NCBI GenBank assembly: GCA_964654995.1
Contig: CAZZKF010000030.1
Span: forward strand, 1 to 26,793
Source: CAZZKF01 sp964654995
GTDB lineage: Bacteria > Pseudomonadota > Alphaproteobacteria > CAZZKF01
Direction: 5' to 3'
Length of the DNA: 26,793 nucleotides
The position numbers and the translations under genes are program-made. Positions 7,556 through 14,944 of this stretch are shown piece by piece. Position 1 is the first letter of the stretch, and each line of letters opens with the position of its first letter. A model generated the notes under the pieces. It did no database searches. It was given only the letters and a program-made list of their open reading frames with translations, and was not told the origin of the DNA.

Positions 7556-9248
7556 GAACCGGCTCCCTGGCAGCGATGCGGGTGCGCGCCTTGTGCTCGG
7601 CGTAGACGCGGTCCTTGAACGGCGCCATGCCGATCCGTCGATAGCAGTCGAGAAAGCGTTCCTCCGGGCTGTCGCGGTTTTCCAGATAGACCTGCAGCAA
7701 GGCCTCGATGGCGGGCACGATGTCGTCGCGCGAAAACGCCGGGCCGATGATCTTGCCGATCGAGGCATCGTCCTCGGACGAGCCGCCCAGCGTGATCTGG
7801 TAGAACTCCTCGCCCTTCTTGTCGACGCCGAGAATGCCGATGTGGCCGGCATGATGATGGCCGCAGGCGTTGATGCAGCCCGACATGTTGAGCCGCAAAT
7901 CGCCGAGATCATTGAGATAGTCAATCTTGCGGAAGCGTTCCATCACCTCCAGCGCGATGGGGATCGAACGGGCATTGGCCAGATTGCAGTAATCGAGGCC
8001 GGGGCAGCAGATGATGTCGGTGAGCGTGCCGATGTTGGGATTGGCAAAGCCCAGTTTTTTCAGTTCCCCCCACAGGCTGAACAGATCCGACTGGCGGACG
8101 TCGGCGAGCACCAGATTCTGCTGATGCGTGGTGCGAATGCGGCCGAAGCTGTAGGCATCGGCCAGATCGGCAATCGCCTCCATCTGCTCGTCGGTCACAT
8201 CGCCCGGCGCCACCTTGCGGGACTTCAGCGACAGGGTGACAATGGCATAGCCGGGCACCTTGTGGGCCCGCACGTTGCGCCGATGCCATTGGGCAAAATC
8301 GTCACTGAGCGCCAGGCTCGCCTTGAGTCCGGCATCTTCCGCCGGCAGGGATTCGTACTCCGGCGGCGCGAAAAACGCCTGCATGCGGGCGATTTCCTCG
8401 TCTTCGAGCAGCAATGTGCTGTCCTTGATGCGGGCCCATTCGTCGTCCACCCGGCGGCGGAATTCGTCCTCGCCGATCTCGTGGACCAGGATCTTGATGC
8501 GCGCCTTGAAGATGTTGTCGCGCCGGCCGAACTCGTTGTAGACGCGCATGATCGCCTCCACGTAGGAGAGCAGATGGCGCTTCTCGATCCACGGCCCGAT
8601 CACCCTGGCCAGCATCGGCGTGCGTCCCATGCCGCCGCCGGCGAGAATCTCGAACCCGACCTCGCCCGCTTCGTTGCGGCGCAGGCGGATGCCGATGTCA
8701 TGATAGGCCACTGCCGCCCGGTCGTGCTCGGCGCCCGTGACCGCGATCTTGAACTTGCGCGGCAGAAAGGAAAATTCGGGGTGAAAGGTCGACCACTGGC
8801 GCAGGATCTCGCAGTAGGGGCGGGGGTCCTCGATCTCGTCGGCCGCCACCCCGGCGAACTGGTCGCTCGAGATGTTGCGGATGCAGTTGCCCGAGGTCTG
8901 GATGGCGTGCATTTCCACATCCGCCAGTTCATCGAGAATGTCGGGCACGTCCTCGAGCCGCGGCCAGTTGAACTGGATGTTCTGACGCGTCGTGAAATGG
9001 CCGTAGCCGCGGTCATAGGTCCGCGCGATATGGGCCAGTCGGCGCATCTGCGTCGACGACAGCAAGCCGTACGGAATGGCGATCCGCAGCATGTAGGCGT
9101 GAAGCTGCAGATACAGCCCGTTCATCAGGCGCAGCGGCCGGAATTCCTCTTCCGTCAGCTCGCCCCTGATGCGCCGCGCAACCTGATCGCGGAACTGGGC
9201 GGCGCGTTCACGCACCAAAGTGCGGTCATATTCGTCGTATTTGTACAT
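7542..9248 (-). CDS. cysI: Siroheme-dependent sulfite/nitrite reductase
   Basis: A 568-residue ferredoxin-type assimilatory reductase that would reduce sulfite to sulfide (six electrons). Two sulfite/nitrite-reductase repeats are visible. The first has RGYGHFTTRQNIQFNW (about 80-95), the second SFGRIRTTHQQNLVLADV (367-384). The siroheme-[4Fe-4S] ligands are Cys415 and Cys421 (CPGLDYC) and Cys458 and Cys462 (GCINACGHHHAGHIG). There is no flavoprotein domain. The donor must be a ferredoxin or another protein, perhaps involving the DUF934 product downstream. The ATG at 9248 (MYKYDEYDR) was chosen; the upstream in-frame start lies in poorly conserved sequence. Nitrite reduction cannot be excluded, but the DUF934 neighbour favours sulfite. 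Confidence 0.92.
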   Translation of the reverse strand: MYKYDEYDRTLVRERAAQFRDQVARRIRGELTEEEFRPLRLMNGLYLQLHAYMLRIAIPYGLLSSTQMRRLAHIARTYDRGYGHFTTRQNIQFNWPRLEDVPDILDELADVEMHAIQTSGNCIRNISSDQFAGVAADEIEDPRPYCEILRQWSTFHPEFSFLPRKFKIAVTGAEHDRAAVAYHDIGIRLRRNEAGEVGFEILAGGGMGRTPMLARVIGPWIEKRHLLSYVEAIMRVYNEFGRRDNIFKARIKILVHEIGEDEFRRRVDDEWARIKDSTLLLEDEEIARMQAFFAPPEYESLPAEDAGLKASLALSDDFAQWHRRNVRAHKVPGYAIVTLSLKSRKVAPGDVTDEQMEAIADLADAYSFGRIRTTHQQNLVLADVRQSDLFSLWGELKKLGFANPNIGTLTDIICCPGLDYCNLANARSIPIALEVMERFRKIDYLNDLGDLRLNMSGCINACGHHHAGHIGILGVDKKGEEFYQITLGGSSEDDASIGKIIGPAFSRDDIVPAIEALLQVYLENRDSPEERFLDCYRRIGMAPFKDRVYAEHKARTRIAAREPVHAHH

Positions 9249-9301
9249 GAGCCATCCGGACCGGAACCTGCCGTGGCGCCCCTGGCAGGCGCGCATAAAT
9301 T

Positions 9302-9334
9302 ACATATCAATTATGTGTAAAACATCATTTTACA
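9302..9334. promoter_or_regulatory. Tandem inverted repeats upstream of the sulfite reductase gene (candidate operator)
   Basis: Two perfect inverted repeats, each with a 5-nt spacer, share one base: ACATA-N5-TATGT (9302-9316) and TGTAAAA-N5-TTTTACA (9316-9334). They sit in a strikingly AT-rich patch within a 296-bp gap between the Crp/Fnr and cysI genes, about 55-85 bp upstream of the cysI ATG. On the minus strand TTTACA inside the second repeat is a fair -35 (5 of 6); no strong -10 follows. The regulator is unknown, and the sites do not match the FNR pattern TTGA-N6-TCAA. I saw no other feature in the rest of the gap. Confidence 0.5.
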
Positions 9335-9544
9335 TCATAAAGCGCGATTTAATGATTTTCAACATCAAAGACCTTGGGGAAATTGGCGAGGGCAACAATG
9401 TGTCCCGGAACCGAATGCGCCGATGGCGCACGGCCATCACGGGCAGGAGAGAGGCCGGCCCGGAGCGCCGGTCGTCGGCCATGACCCGGGCGCGGCCGGA
9501 AGCCGCACCTGAATGACGGCCGATCCGCCGGCTGCAGAGCGTTG

Positions 9545-10270
9545 TCAGAAGTGTTCGAGGGCCAGCTCGTCGAGCAGGGCGTCGATCGAAGGCGCCGTCA
9601 TGATACGCCCGGAGAAGCGCGCAATCCCGTCATTTTCGATCTGACGGATGGTGCGCGCCAGGGTCTCGGGCCGGGTGCCGATCATCGCCGCCAGGTCCTG
9701 GCGCGAAAGGGGAAGCTCCAGCGTCATGGAGCCGTTTTCGGTGACCGTCGCATAGCGGTCTTTCAGTACCAGGAGCAGATGCAGGAAGCGGGCGCGCACG
9801 CTCATGGTCACGCCCTGATGGAATTTTTCCTCGGCCTCGCCGAGGTCCCGCGAGACCGTGCGCAGGAACTGAAAGCCGAGCGCCGGATTGTGGTTGAGCA
9901 ACTCCCGGACGATGGCCCGGTCGATGAAACAGACCCGGCTGACCTTCAGGGCTTCGGCGGTGGTGCTGTGATCCTCGTCGGCGAGAAAGGCGCGATAGCC
10001 CAGCGTGCGGCCCGGATAGGCCAGCGCCAGCAACGTCGAATTGCCATCGACATCGGTCTTGCGAAAGCCGACCAGCCCGCTTTCCAGGCAGTGCACGCCG
10101 GAGCAGGGATCGCCCTCGTGAAAAATCACCTCTCCGGGCAGATATTCGCGTGAAACCTTGGTGCCGTTGAAGCGCTCGAGCTCCTCCTTGGTCAGCACGC
10201 ACCATTCGGTATTGCTGCGGTTCTGGCAGGTGAAGCAGTTGGCGATGTGGCTTTTCTCGGATAAGGCCAT
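9545..10270 (-). CDS. Crp/Fnr-family regulator with FNR-type cysteines (probable oxygen sensor)
   Basis: A 241-residue regulator. An N-terminal cluster Cys12-x2-Cys15-x8-Cys24 (NCFTCQNRSNTEWC), then a cyclic-nucleotide-binding-like beta-roll (about 40-120) in which Cys114 (SRVCFIDR) aligns with E. coli FNR Cys122. Next a dimerisation helix (125-160) and a winged helix-turn-helix, LSRQDLAAMIGTRPETLARTIRQIENDG (188-215). Four such cysteines bind an oxygen-labile [4Fe-4S] cluster in FNR. The recognition helix has Glu202 and Arg206, as in FNR, but Ala205 where FNR has Ser212. The ATG at 10270 has AGGA upstream. A longer reading to 10336 has no better site. It lies next to the benzoyl-CoA operons and may act at 20497-20510, as AadR does in Rhodopseudomonas palustris (inference). 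Confidence 0.9.
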   Translation of the reverse strand: MALSEKSHIANCFTCQNRSNTEWCVLTKEELERFNGTKVSREYLPGEVIFHEGDPCSGVHCLESGLVGFRKTDVDGNSTLLALAYPGRTLGYRAFLADEDHSTTAEALKVSRVCFIDRAIVRELLNHNPALGFQFLRTVSRDLGEAEEKFHQGVTMSVRARFLHLLLVLKDRYATVTENGSMTLELPLSRQDLAAMIGTRPETLARTIRQIENDGIARFSGRIMTAPSIDALLDELALEHF

Positions 10271-10625
10271 CTCTGTCCTGCCTTCATCTGGGGACCGTCG
10301 ATCTTCGGATCTGGTTTCCGACACCGCTCGCTCCATGCGGCTTCTGCGACACGCGACTCCAAAACGGCCTGACTATATCACGAACCGCGGCGTTCCCGTG
10401 ACATTCACGCGGACCCCTAGAGGATGGAACCCCGCAACCGCGAATTCAACCATACAATTGATGTACCTTTTGGATTTTCATGCCCGCGACCTTGACGAGT
10501 ACGATTGATCAATGTCATGGCAGCCGGTTTGCCGGAAGGCGGATACTCGCGTAACGATTCCAACCGGGGCAATGATTGGCTTTCGTTGCCGGGGGCATTG
10601 GCAGTACCGGAGTTTCAACCAGGTC
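10271..10625. other. Intergenic region between the divergent Crp/Fnr gene and a small CDS
   Basis: 355 bases without a convincing gene. It holds a possible minus-strand -10 for the regulator, TATAGT at 10377-10372. A perfect inverted repeat CGTGA-CAT-TCACG (10397-10409) is centred about 38 bp upstream of the implied start, where a -35 would be. On the other side is a TTGACG at 10492-10497 and a 10-bp palindrome ATTGATCAAT (10504-10513), possibly for the small plus-strand gene. No complete TTGA-N6-TCAA site was seen here. Confidence 0.45.
10397..10409. promoter_or_regulatory. Inverted repeat upstream of the Crp/Fnr gene
   Basis: CGTGA-N3-TCACG, perfect over five bases per arm. It sits at roughly -38 relative to a minus-strand -10 candidate TATAGT (10377-10372), with no recognisable -35. 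It could bind an activator or an autoregulator. The spacing of three differs from the six of classical CRP/FNR half-sites, so binding by the gene's own product is not implied. Confidence 0.3.
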
Positions 10626-10829
10626 ATGAGCGAAGCCAAGGACGATATTTACATTGCGGCCCAGAAGTTTATCGGGCGATTCGGCTCTGACGCCCCGCGC
10701 CAGGCGGCGATGCGCGCCGCCGAACTTGAAAGCGCCGGAGATGTCGAGGGCAGCACCATGTGGCGCATTATCGAGGCCGAAGCCCTGCGCATGCTGAAGC
10801 GCCCGTCGCCGTCCGAACATCTTCATTGA
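10626..10829 (+). CDS. Small conserved hypothetical protein
   Basis: A 67-residue protein, MSEAKDDIYIAAQKFIGRFG..., followed by DAPRQAAMRAAELESAGDVEGSTMWRIIEAEALRML. I recognise this pattern (an initial I/Y-x-x-A helix, an AAMRA helix, a GD-x-x-G turn and a W-x-x-I helix) as a small protein common in alphaproteobacteria, often of about 60-75 residues, with no known function. It appears to be three short helices, no membrane segment. The ATG at 10626 fits the family's N-terminus, though its ribosome site is weak. The frame is open back to 10512, but the extra 38 residues look unlike the family. Convergent with the last gene of the benzoyl-CoA operon. Confidence 0.68.
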   Translation: MSEAKDDIYIAAQKFIGRFGSDAPRQAAMRAAELESAGDVEGSTMWRIIEAEALRMLKRPSPSEHLH

Positions 10830-10834
10830 CCGGA

Positions 10835-10861
10835 CTGGCCTGAGCGCGGTTTTCAGGCCAG
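10835..10861. terminator. Perfect hairpin between convergent genes (possible bidirectional terminator)
   Basis: CTGGCCTGA, a 9-nt loop, then TCAGGCCAG: a perfect 9-bp stem. The right arm includes the stop codon of the minus-strand GNAT gene (10853-10855), and the left arm begins just after the small plus-strand gene. No run of T follows on either side, so termination would be weak or Rho-assisted. Confidence 0.45.
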
Positions 10862-11395
10862 CCGCCGGACCAGGGCGAGGCGCTGCGAGGGCAAGAACCC
10901 GTTGTGGTCAAGAAAGGCCAGCAGATCGAACTGGTTCCAGCCGACTTCGGTGCGCACACTTTCAATCCTTAGCGACGCCAGATTGACCAGCAACTGATCG
11001 ATCAATGCCGAACCGACCCGGCGATGGGCGAAGTCTGGATCGACGCCAATGGTGTCGATCACCGCCGCCGGCTCGGCCTGGCCGAACTCGCCGTAATCGA
11101 CCCGGGCCATGACATAGCCGGCGATGATGCCGTCCAGCTCGGCCACCAGCGACACCCGGATTGCCGATTCCTCGAGCGCTTCCTCGAGCTTGCTTTCCAG
11201 ATAGGCACGCTGATCACGCCCGGTATTGTTGCGGGCGATCCGGATGATCGCGGATAAATCGTCGGCGCGCATCGACCGGCAGGCGACGCGATCGCGGTCC
11301 AGAGGTTCGTAATCTCCTTGAATGGGAGTGCTGTAATCGAGTTCTTCGGGCGCATCCACCTGTTCGGGCACGCCGGGAAATTTTGCCGATGTCAT
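10853..11395 (-). CDS. GNAT-family acetyltransferase, last gene of the bcr operon
   Basis: A 180-residue N-acetyltransferase. After a 40-residue N-terminal extension without recognisable fold, the GNAT core runs from about 41 to 175. It includes AVIDTIGVDPDFAHRRVGSALI (111-132), whose RRVGSA is the acetyl-CoA pyrophosphate loop, and a C-terminal WNQFDLLAFLDHNGF. The ATG at 11395 has GGAG eight bases upstream, 36 nt after the stop of the second GNAT gene. The two GNATs share YGEFG/EGEFG...AVIDTIGVDP, so they are likely an old tandem duplication. The substrate is unknown. Co-transcription suggests a protein or small molecule of benzoyl-CoA metabolism. Confidence 0.85.
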   Translation of the reverse strand: MTSAKFPGVPEQVDAPEELDYSTPIQGDYEPLDRDRVACRSMRADDLSAIIRIARNNTGRDQRAYLESKLEEALEESAIRVSLVAELDGIIAGYVMARVDYGEFGQAEPAAVIDTIGVDPDFAHRRVGSALIDQLLVNLASLRIESVRTEVGWNQFDLLAFLDHNGFLPSQRLALVRRLA

Positions 11396-11431
11396 GACCT
11401 GGTCTCCAATTTTGTCTCCCGGGCGCTCGGG

Positions 11432-11896
11432 CTACCGCGGTGCCGCAAAGCGTCGTTCCAACACGTGGCGCGGGGCCACTTCGAATCCCCAGTAGGCGAG
11501 AAAACGCAACAGCGTGAAATTGCGCCAGTCCGCCTGGGTCTGGATTTCCCGGATCCCCTTGCTCAGCAGCAGCGCCTCCAAGCCCTGCATCAGCGCGCGC
11601 CCCAGCCCGGCGCCAAAGCGTTCGGGATCGACACCGATGGTATCGATCACGGCGATCGGCTCGGTGCCGCCGAATTCGCCTTCCAGCAGACGCGCCATTA
11701 CAAAGCCGTCAAGCTGTCCGCTGTCGTCGTAGCCCAGATAGATGAACTCCTGGGGCCGCGCCAGTGCCGCTTCCAGCCGCTTGCGGTAGAACTGGCTCCG
11801 CGACCGCCCGGACAGTTCGGCGTCGATCGCCACCACCCGATTGAGATCGTCGGGGGTGAGCGCACGCAGGTTCTTGGGCATGGGAATGTCGTTCAT
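11432..11896 (-). CDS. GNAT-family acetyltransferase in the bcr operon
   Basis: A 154-residue single-domain GNAT protein: N-terminal LRALTPDDLNRVVAIDAELSGRSR (9-32), beta4/alpha3 IAVIDTIGVDPERFGAGLGRALMQ (81-104) with the GAGLGRA acetyl-CoA loop, and a C-terminal QADWRNFTLLRFLAYWGFEVAPR. GGAGG lies just before the ATG. It follows the hemerythrin gene by 43 nt and precedes the paralogous GNAT gene by 36 nt. Rhodopseudomonas palustris has a GNAT gene (badL) in its benzoate cluster. Whether this is functionally related is an open question. Substrate unknown. Confidence 0.85.
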   Translation of the reverse strand: MNDIPMPKNLRALTPDDLNRVVAIDAELSGRSRSQFYRKRLEAALARPQEFIYLGYDDSGQLDGFVMARLLEGEFGGTEPIAVIDTIGVDPERFGAGLGRALMQGLEALLLSKGIREIQTQADWRNFTLLRFLAYWGFEVAPRHVLERRFAAPR

Positions 11897-11939
11897 GTTT
11901 CCTCCAGGGGCTCAGGCCTCACCATCCGCCGTCGGCGGA

Positions 11940-12437
11940 TCATGCCGCGTGCGACCGGGCGATGATTTCGGCGCACTCCTCGGCATCCAGCAGATCCTCG
12001 ACCTGCGGCACCAGGCCGGCTTCCTCCTTGTCGATGTGAGACAGCAGATTCTCGATCAGGGCGGTGGCGGCGCGCCACAGCTTGCCCCACTCATCGCCGC
12101 TCAGCTCGCTTTCACGGGAGCGGCCGACCAGCTCCACCACGTCGTCGCACAGCTCCAGAAGGGTGACGTGTTCTTCTTCGAGCAGCGTGCCGATGGCGCC
12201 TTCGCCGGCTTCCGCCAGGCGCGGGAACACGTCCTCCTCCTCGAGGCGGAAATGCTCGCGGATTTCGGATTCGATGACGGTCGCAATCTCGCCGAGCGCC
12301 GAACGCAACTCCAGAGAGAAATCCGGCACCGTATCCGGCCGGGTGCCGGTCAGCGCGCTGCTCAGGCGCTCCAGCACCGCGCGCACCGCCATGTGATCGT
12401 CATGAAGCTGCCGGGCGACGGGGTTTTCGAACATCAT
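11940..12437 (-). CDS. Hemerythrin HHE-domain protein
   Basis: A 165-residue all-helical protein with the full hemerythrin ligand pattern: His12 and His15 (LHDDH), His62 and Glu66 (EHFRLEE), His90 (EEEH), and His134 with Glu138 (SHIDKEE). Such non-heme diiron proteins bind O2 reversibly, or act in iron, oxygen or nitric-oxide handling. It lies 40 nt downstream of the ferredoxin gene and upstream of two GNAT genes, all same-strand. Benzoyl-CoA reductase is destroyed by oxygen, so local O2 scavenging for it and its ferredoxin is a plausible role (inference). There is an alternative ATG three bases later. GGAG lies about ten bases upstream. Confidence 0.87.
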   Translation of the reverse strand: MMFENPVARQLHDDHMAVRAVLERLSSALTGTRPDTVPDFSLELRSALGEIATVIESEIREHFRLEEEDVFPRLAEAGEGAIGTLLEEEHVTLLELCDDVVELVGRSRESELSGDEWGKLWRAATALIENLLSHIDKEEAGLVPQVEDLLDAEECAEIIARSHAA

Positions 12438-12477
12438 GGGAAGGGCTCTCCTTGATCAAGCTGCCAGTGACAGGGCG

Positions 12478-12723
12478 TCAGCCGTGAAGCATCTCGTATT
12501 TGGCCTGCAGTTCCTCTTCCGATTCCTCGAAATCGGGGTTCGGCTCGATGCAGTCGGCGGGACACACCAGCACGCACTGGGGCTCGTCTTCGGCGCCGAC
12601 GCATTCGGTGCAGCGGAACGGATCGATGACATAGATGTCGGGTCCGACGCTGATCGCCTCGTTGGGGCAGACCGGCTTGCACGCATCGCAGTTGGTGCAG
12701 TCTTCGGTAATCATCAGGGCCAT
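12478..12723 (-). CDS. fdx: 2[4Fe-4S] ferredoxin, electron donor to benzoyl-CoA reductase
   Basis: An 81-residue low-potential ferredoxin. The first cluster motif is CTNCDACKPVCP (from Cys9). The second is CTECVGAEDEPQCVLVCP, with the longer CX2CX8CX3C spacing of Alvin-type ferredoxins. An acidic C-terminal helix follows (EESEEELQAKYEML). This is the form known to donate electrons to benzoyl-CoA reductase in Thauera aromatica. AAGGAG lies seven bases before the ATG. The gene follows bcrD by 28 nt, so it is in the same transcript. Its oxidised form would be re-reduced by KorAB, encoded divergently at 20650-23237. Confidence 0.94.
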   Translation of the reverse strand: MALMITEDCTNCDACKPVCPNEAISVGPDIYVIDPFRCTECVGAEDEPQCVLVCPADCIEPNPDFEESEEELQAKYEMLHG

Positions 12724-12751
12724 GGCTTTTCTCCTTCGCTTGGGCGCGGTC

Positions 12752-13594
12752 CTAGGACGCCTTAGCCAGTTGCTGCAGCTGGATCAGCTTCTCATGGCGG
12801 AAGGCGGCCCACAGGGCGGCGCCGATCGCCCCGGCGTAGATCGAATCGGCATGGGTCTCGACCTTGATCGACAGCTTCTGCTTTTCCATCGCCTCGTTCA
12901 AGGCGGCGATCAGGCCGATGTCCAGGGCCAGGCCGCCGGTCGCCAGAACCACGCCTTCTTGCACCTTGATCGATTTCAGCAGCTTGGCCAGCCGGTCGGC
13001 CATCGAGACATGGATCCCCTTGAGGATGTTGGCGGCCGAAATGTTGCGCGAGACCATGTTGATGACATCGGTTTCGGCAAGCACCGCGCAGATGCCGCTC
13101 ACCACCTCGGGTTCGTCACCCTGCAGCGACAGCGGCCCGATCTCGTCCTGGGCGACGCCGAGATAGCGGGCGATGTTCTCGAGGAACTGGCCGGACCCGG
13201 ACGCACACTGGCTGGTCATCTTGTAGGACAGCACCTTGCCGCGCTCGTCAATCCGGATGGCGCGGCCGTGCAGCGCGCCGATGTCCAGCGCCGCCCGGGC
13301 CTCCGGGTTGAGATAGATGGCGCCGCGTGCATGCGTGGTCATCGAATAGAAGTGCCCGGTGTGAAACGGGATGCTCTCGCCTTCGCCGGTGGTCGCGCAG
13401 TAATCGATGTCCTCGCGCTTCAGCCCGGCCTCTTCGAGCAGCTCGTCATAGGCCACTTCCGCCAGCTTGAACGGGTCGCGCTGACGGATCTTGTCGGTGC
13501 GCCGGGCAATCCATTCGGTCTCGTCCCCCTCGATACGGAAGATGACCGTCTTGATGACGCCGGTTCCCAGGTCCAGTCCTGCAGTAATCGTCAT
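12752..13594 (-). CDS. bcrD: Benzoyl-CoA reductase, delta subunit (ATP-binding)
   Basis: 280 residues, smaller of the two ASKHA-fold ATPase subunits (also called BadG). GLDLGTGVIKTVIF (6-19) is the phosphate-1 loop, LDIGALHGRAIRID (103-116) the phosphate-2 region, and GGLALDIGLIAAL (220-232) the adenosine side. Cys130 (SQCASGSGQF) and Cys169 (SGICAVLAETDV) sit where the activase family ligates a [4Fe-4S] cluster bridging BcrA and BcrD. ATP hydrolysis here drives electrons from ferredoxin into the BcrBC active site. The ATG follows the bcrA stop by three bases. Confidence 0.95.
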   Translation of the reverse strand: MTITAGLDLGTGVIKTVIFRIEGDETEWIARRTDKIRQRDPFKLAEVAYDELLEEAGLKREDIDYCATTGEGESIPFHTGHFYSMTTHARGAIYLNPEARAALDIGALHGRAIRIDERGKVLSYKMTSQCASGSGQFLENIARYLGVAQDEIGPLSLQGDEPEVVSGICAVLAETDVINMVSRNISAANILKGIHVSMADRLAKLLKSIKVQEGVVLATGGLALDIGLIAALNEAMEKQKLSIKVETHADSIYAGAIGAALWAAFRHEKLIQLQQLAKAS

Positions 13595-13597
13595 GTC

Positions 13598-14914
13598 TCA
13601 AGCCTCCGCCACGGCGCGCTGGGCAAAGGCGGCGGCGCCCAGGGCTCCGGTATAGATCGAATTGGGATTGATGTTGATGGTGACGTCGCCATAGTTCTCG
13701 CGCACCAGCTTTTTCAGCTCGCGCACCGCCGCTTCGTTCTTGGCGACGCCGCCGGTGAAGGTGAACTGGTCGGTGACCCCGCCGGAGCGTGAAATGATCG
13801 ACATGGCGCGCAGGATGATCGCCCGGTGGAGGCCGGCGAGGATATCCTCGCGCTTCTCGCCCAGCGCCAGGCGGTCGCGCAGCTCGGCGCCGGCGAACAC
13901 CGTGCAGGTGGAATTGATCCGCACCGTGCGGGTTGCCTTCATCGCCATCGGGCCAAGTTCATGGAGCCCCATGTTCATTTCGTCGGCGATGTAGCCGAGA
14001 TAGCGTCCGCAGCCGGCGGCGCAGCGGTCGTTCATCTGGAAGTTCTCGACGATGCCGTTCTTGTCGACCTGGATCGCCTTGGTGTCCTGGCCGCCGATGT
14101 CGAGCACCGTGCGGGTGCCTTCGTACATCATGTGGGCGCCGAGCCCGTGGCACAGGATCTCGGAACGGATGTGCTCCTTGGAAAAGGGCAGCCGCACCCG
14201 GCCGTAGCCGGTGCCGACGACAAAGGTTTCCTCGAGTTCGACGTCGAGGGCATCCGAGACCTGGTCAGTGAGCGCCTCGGGCGCCACGCCAAGCTCGGCC
14301 GCCCACGGCTTCAGGGCCTCCAGCCCGCGCAGGAAGGTGTCCTTGAGATTTTCGCCGGGGGGGCGGTTTTCAACCTCGATGATCGCCTTGTCGTAGACGT
14401 TGAGCAGCAGATCGAACGACAGGCCGGCTTCACGGGCCAGCCCTTCACCGATCGCCATGTAGCGCGAGCCGGCGATGTCACGGAAGAAATCCGACTTGCG
14501 CTGGGCGCCCGGTGCGAACAGCTCGGCCGCCTCCTCGCGCAGCCGCCCGAACAGCACCTCCAGCACCTCACGCACCGCCTTTTCCTTGCCGGCGAAACGC
14601 GCGCCGGCAACGTTGGACAGGCAGGTGTTTTCCAGGTCGGCGAGCTGCTCCAGGAACTGCTCGCGCCGGAAGTTGCGCTCGAGCTCGCCGAGCACGTCCT
14701 CGAGCTTGCCGTGAAGCTCGGCAATGCCTTCGAGGTTGCGCCGCAGGAGCGTAAAGCGGGTGTCGATGATCGCTTCCTGCTTGGCGACCGCGGTGGCGGT
14801 GTCGTAATTGGAACGCGAGTTGGTGATGCCGCGGCCCAGGACCTCGAGTTTCTCGTCCAGCACCACCGCCTTGGTGGTGGTCGAGCCGAGGTCGATTCCG
14901 ATAAATGTCTTCAT
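13598..14914 (-). CDS. bcrA: Benzoyl-CoA reductase, alpha subunit (ATP-binding)
   Basis: 438 residues, the larger ASKHA-type ATPase subunit (BadF). FIGIDLGSTTTKAVVLD (4-20) is the phosphate-1 loop, VLDIGGQDTKAIQVD (270-284) the phosphate-2 loop, and FTGGVAKNEA (386-395) the adenosine motif. Cluster-ligand candidates are Cys298 (DRCAAGCGRY) and Cys337 (STCTVFAGAE). A long helical insertion (about 50-230), absent from BcrD, is typical of the alpha subunit. AAGGAG lies nine bases before the ATG. It follows bcrB by 30 nt and is nearly fused to bcrD. With BcrD it forms the ATP-driven electron pump of the class I reductase. Confidence 0.96.
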   Translation of the reverse strand: MKTFIGIDLGSTTTKAVVLDEKLEVLGRGITNSRSNYDTATAVAKQEAIIDTRFTLLRRNLEGIAELHGKLEDVLGELERNFRREQFLEQLADLENTCLSNVAGARFAGKEKAVREVLEVLFGRLREEAAELFAPGAQRKSDFFRDIAGSRYMAIGEGLAREAGLSFDLLLNVYDKAIIEVENRPPGENLKDTFLRGLEALKPWAAELGVAPEALTDQVSDALDVELEETFVVGTGYGRVRLPFSKEHIRSEILCHGLGAHMMYEGTRTVLDIGGQDTKAIQVDKNGIVENFQMNDRCAAGCGRYLGYIADEMNMGLHELGPMAMKATRTVRINSTCTVFAGAELRDRLALGEKREDILAGLHRAIILRAMSIISRSGGVTDQFTFTGGVAKNEAAVRELKKLVRENYGDVTININPNSIYTGALGAAAFAQRAVAEA

Positions 14915-14944
14915 GCTGCCACTCTCCTTTCCTCTGGCCGTTGC

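Noticed and set aside
7467..9320. 617-codon plus-strand frame opposite the sulfite reductase gene
   Set aside because: Antisense shadow; the minus strand carries complete siroheme-cluster motifs and no motif appears on the plus strand.
10504..10513. ATTGATCAAT as an FNR site
   Set aside because: The TTGA and TCAA halves abut or overlap without the six-base spacer, so it is not an FNR/FixK site; kept only as a plain palindrome.
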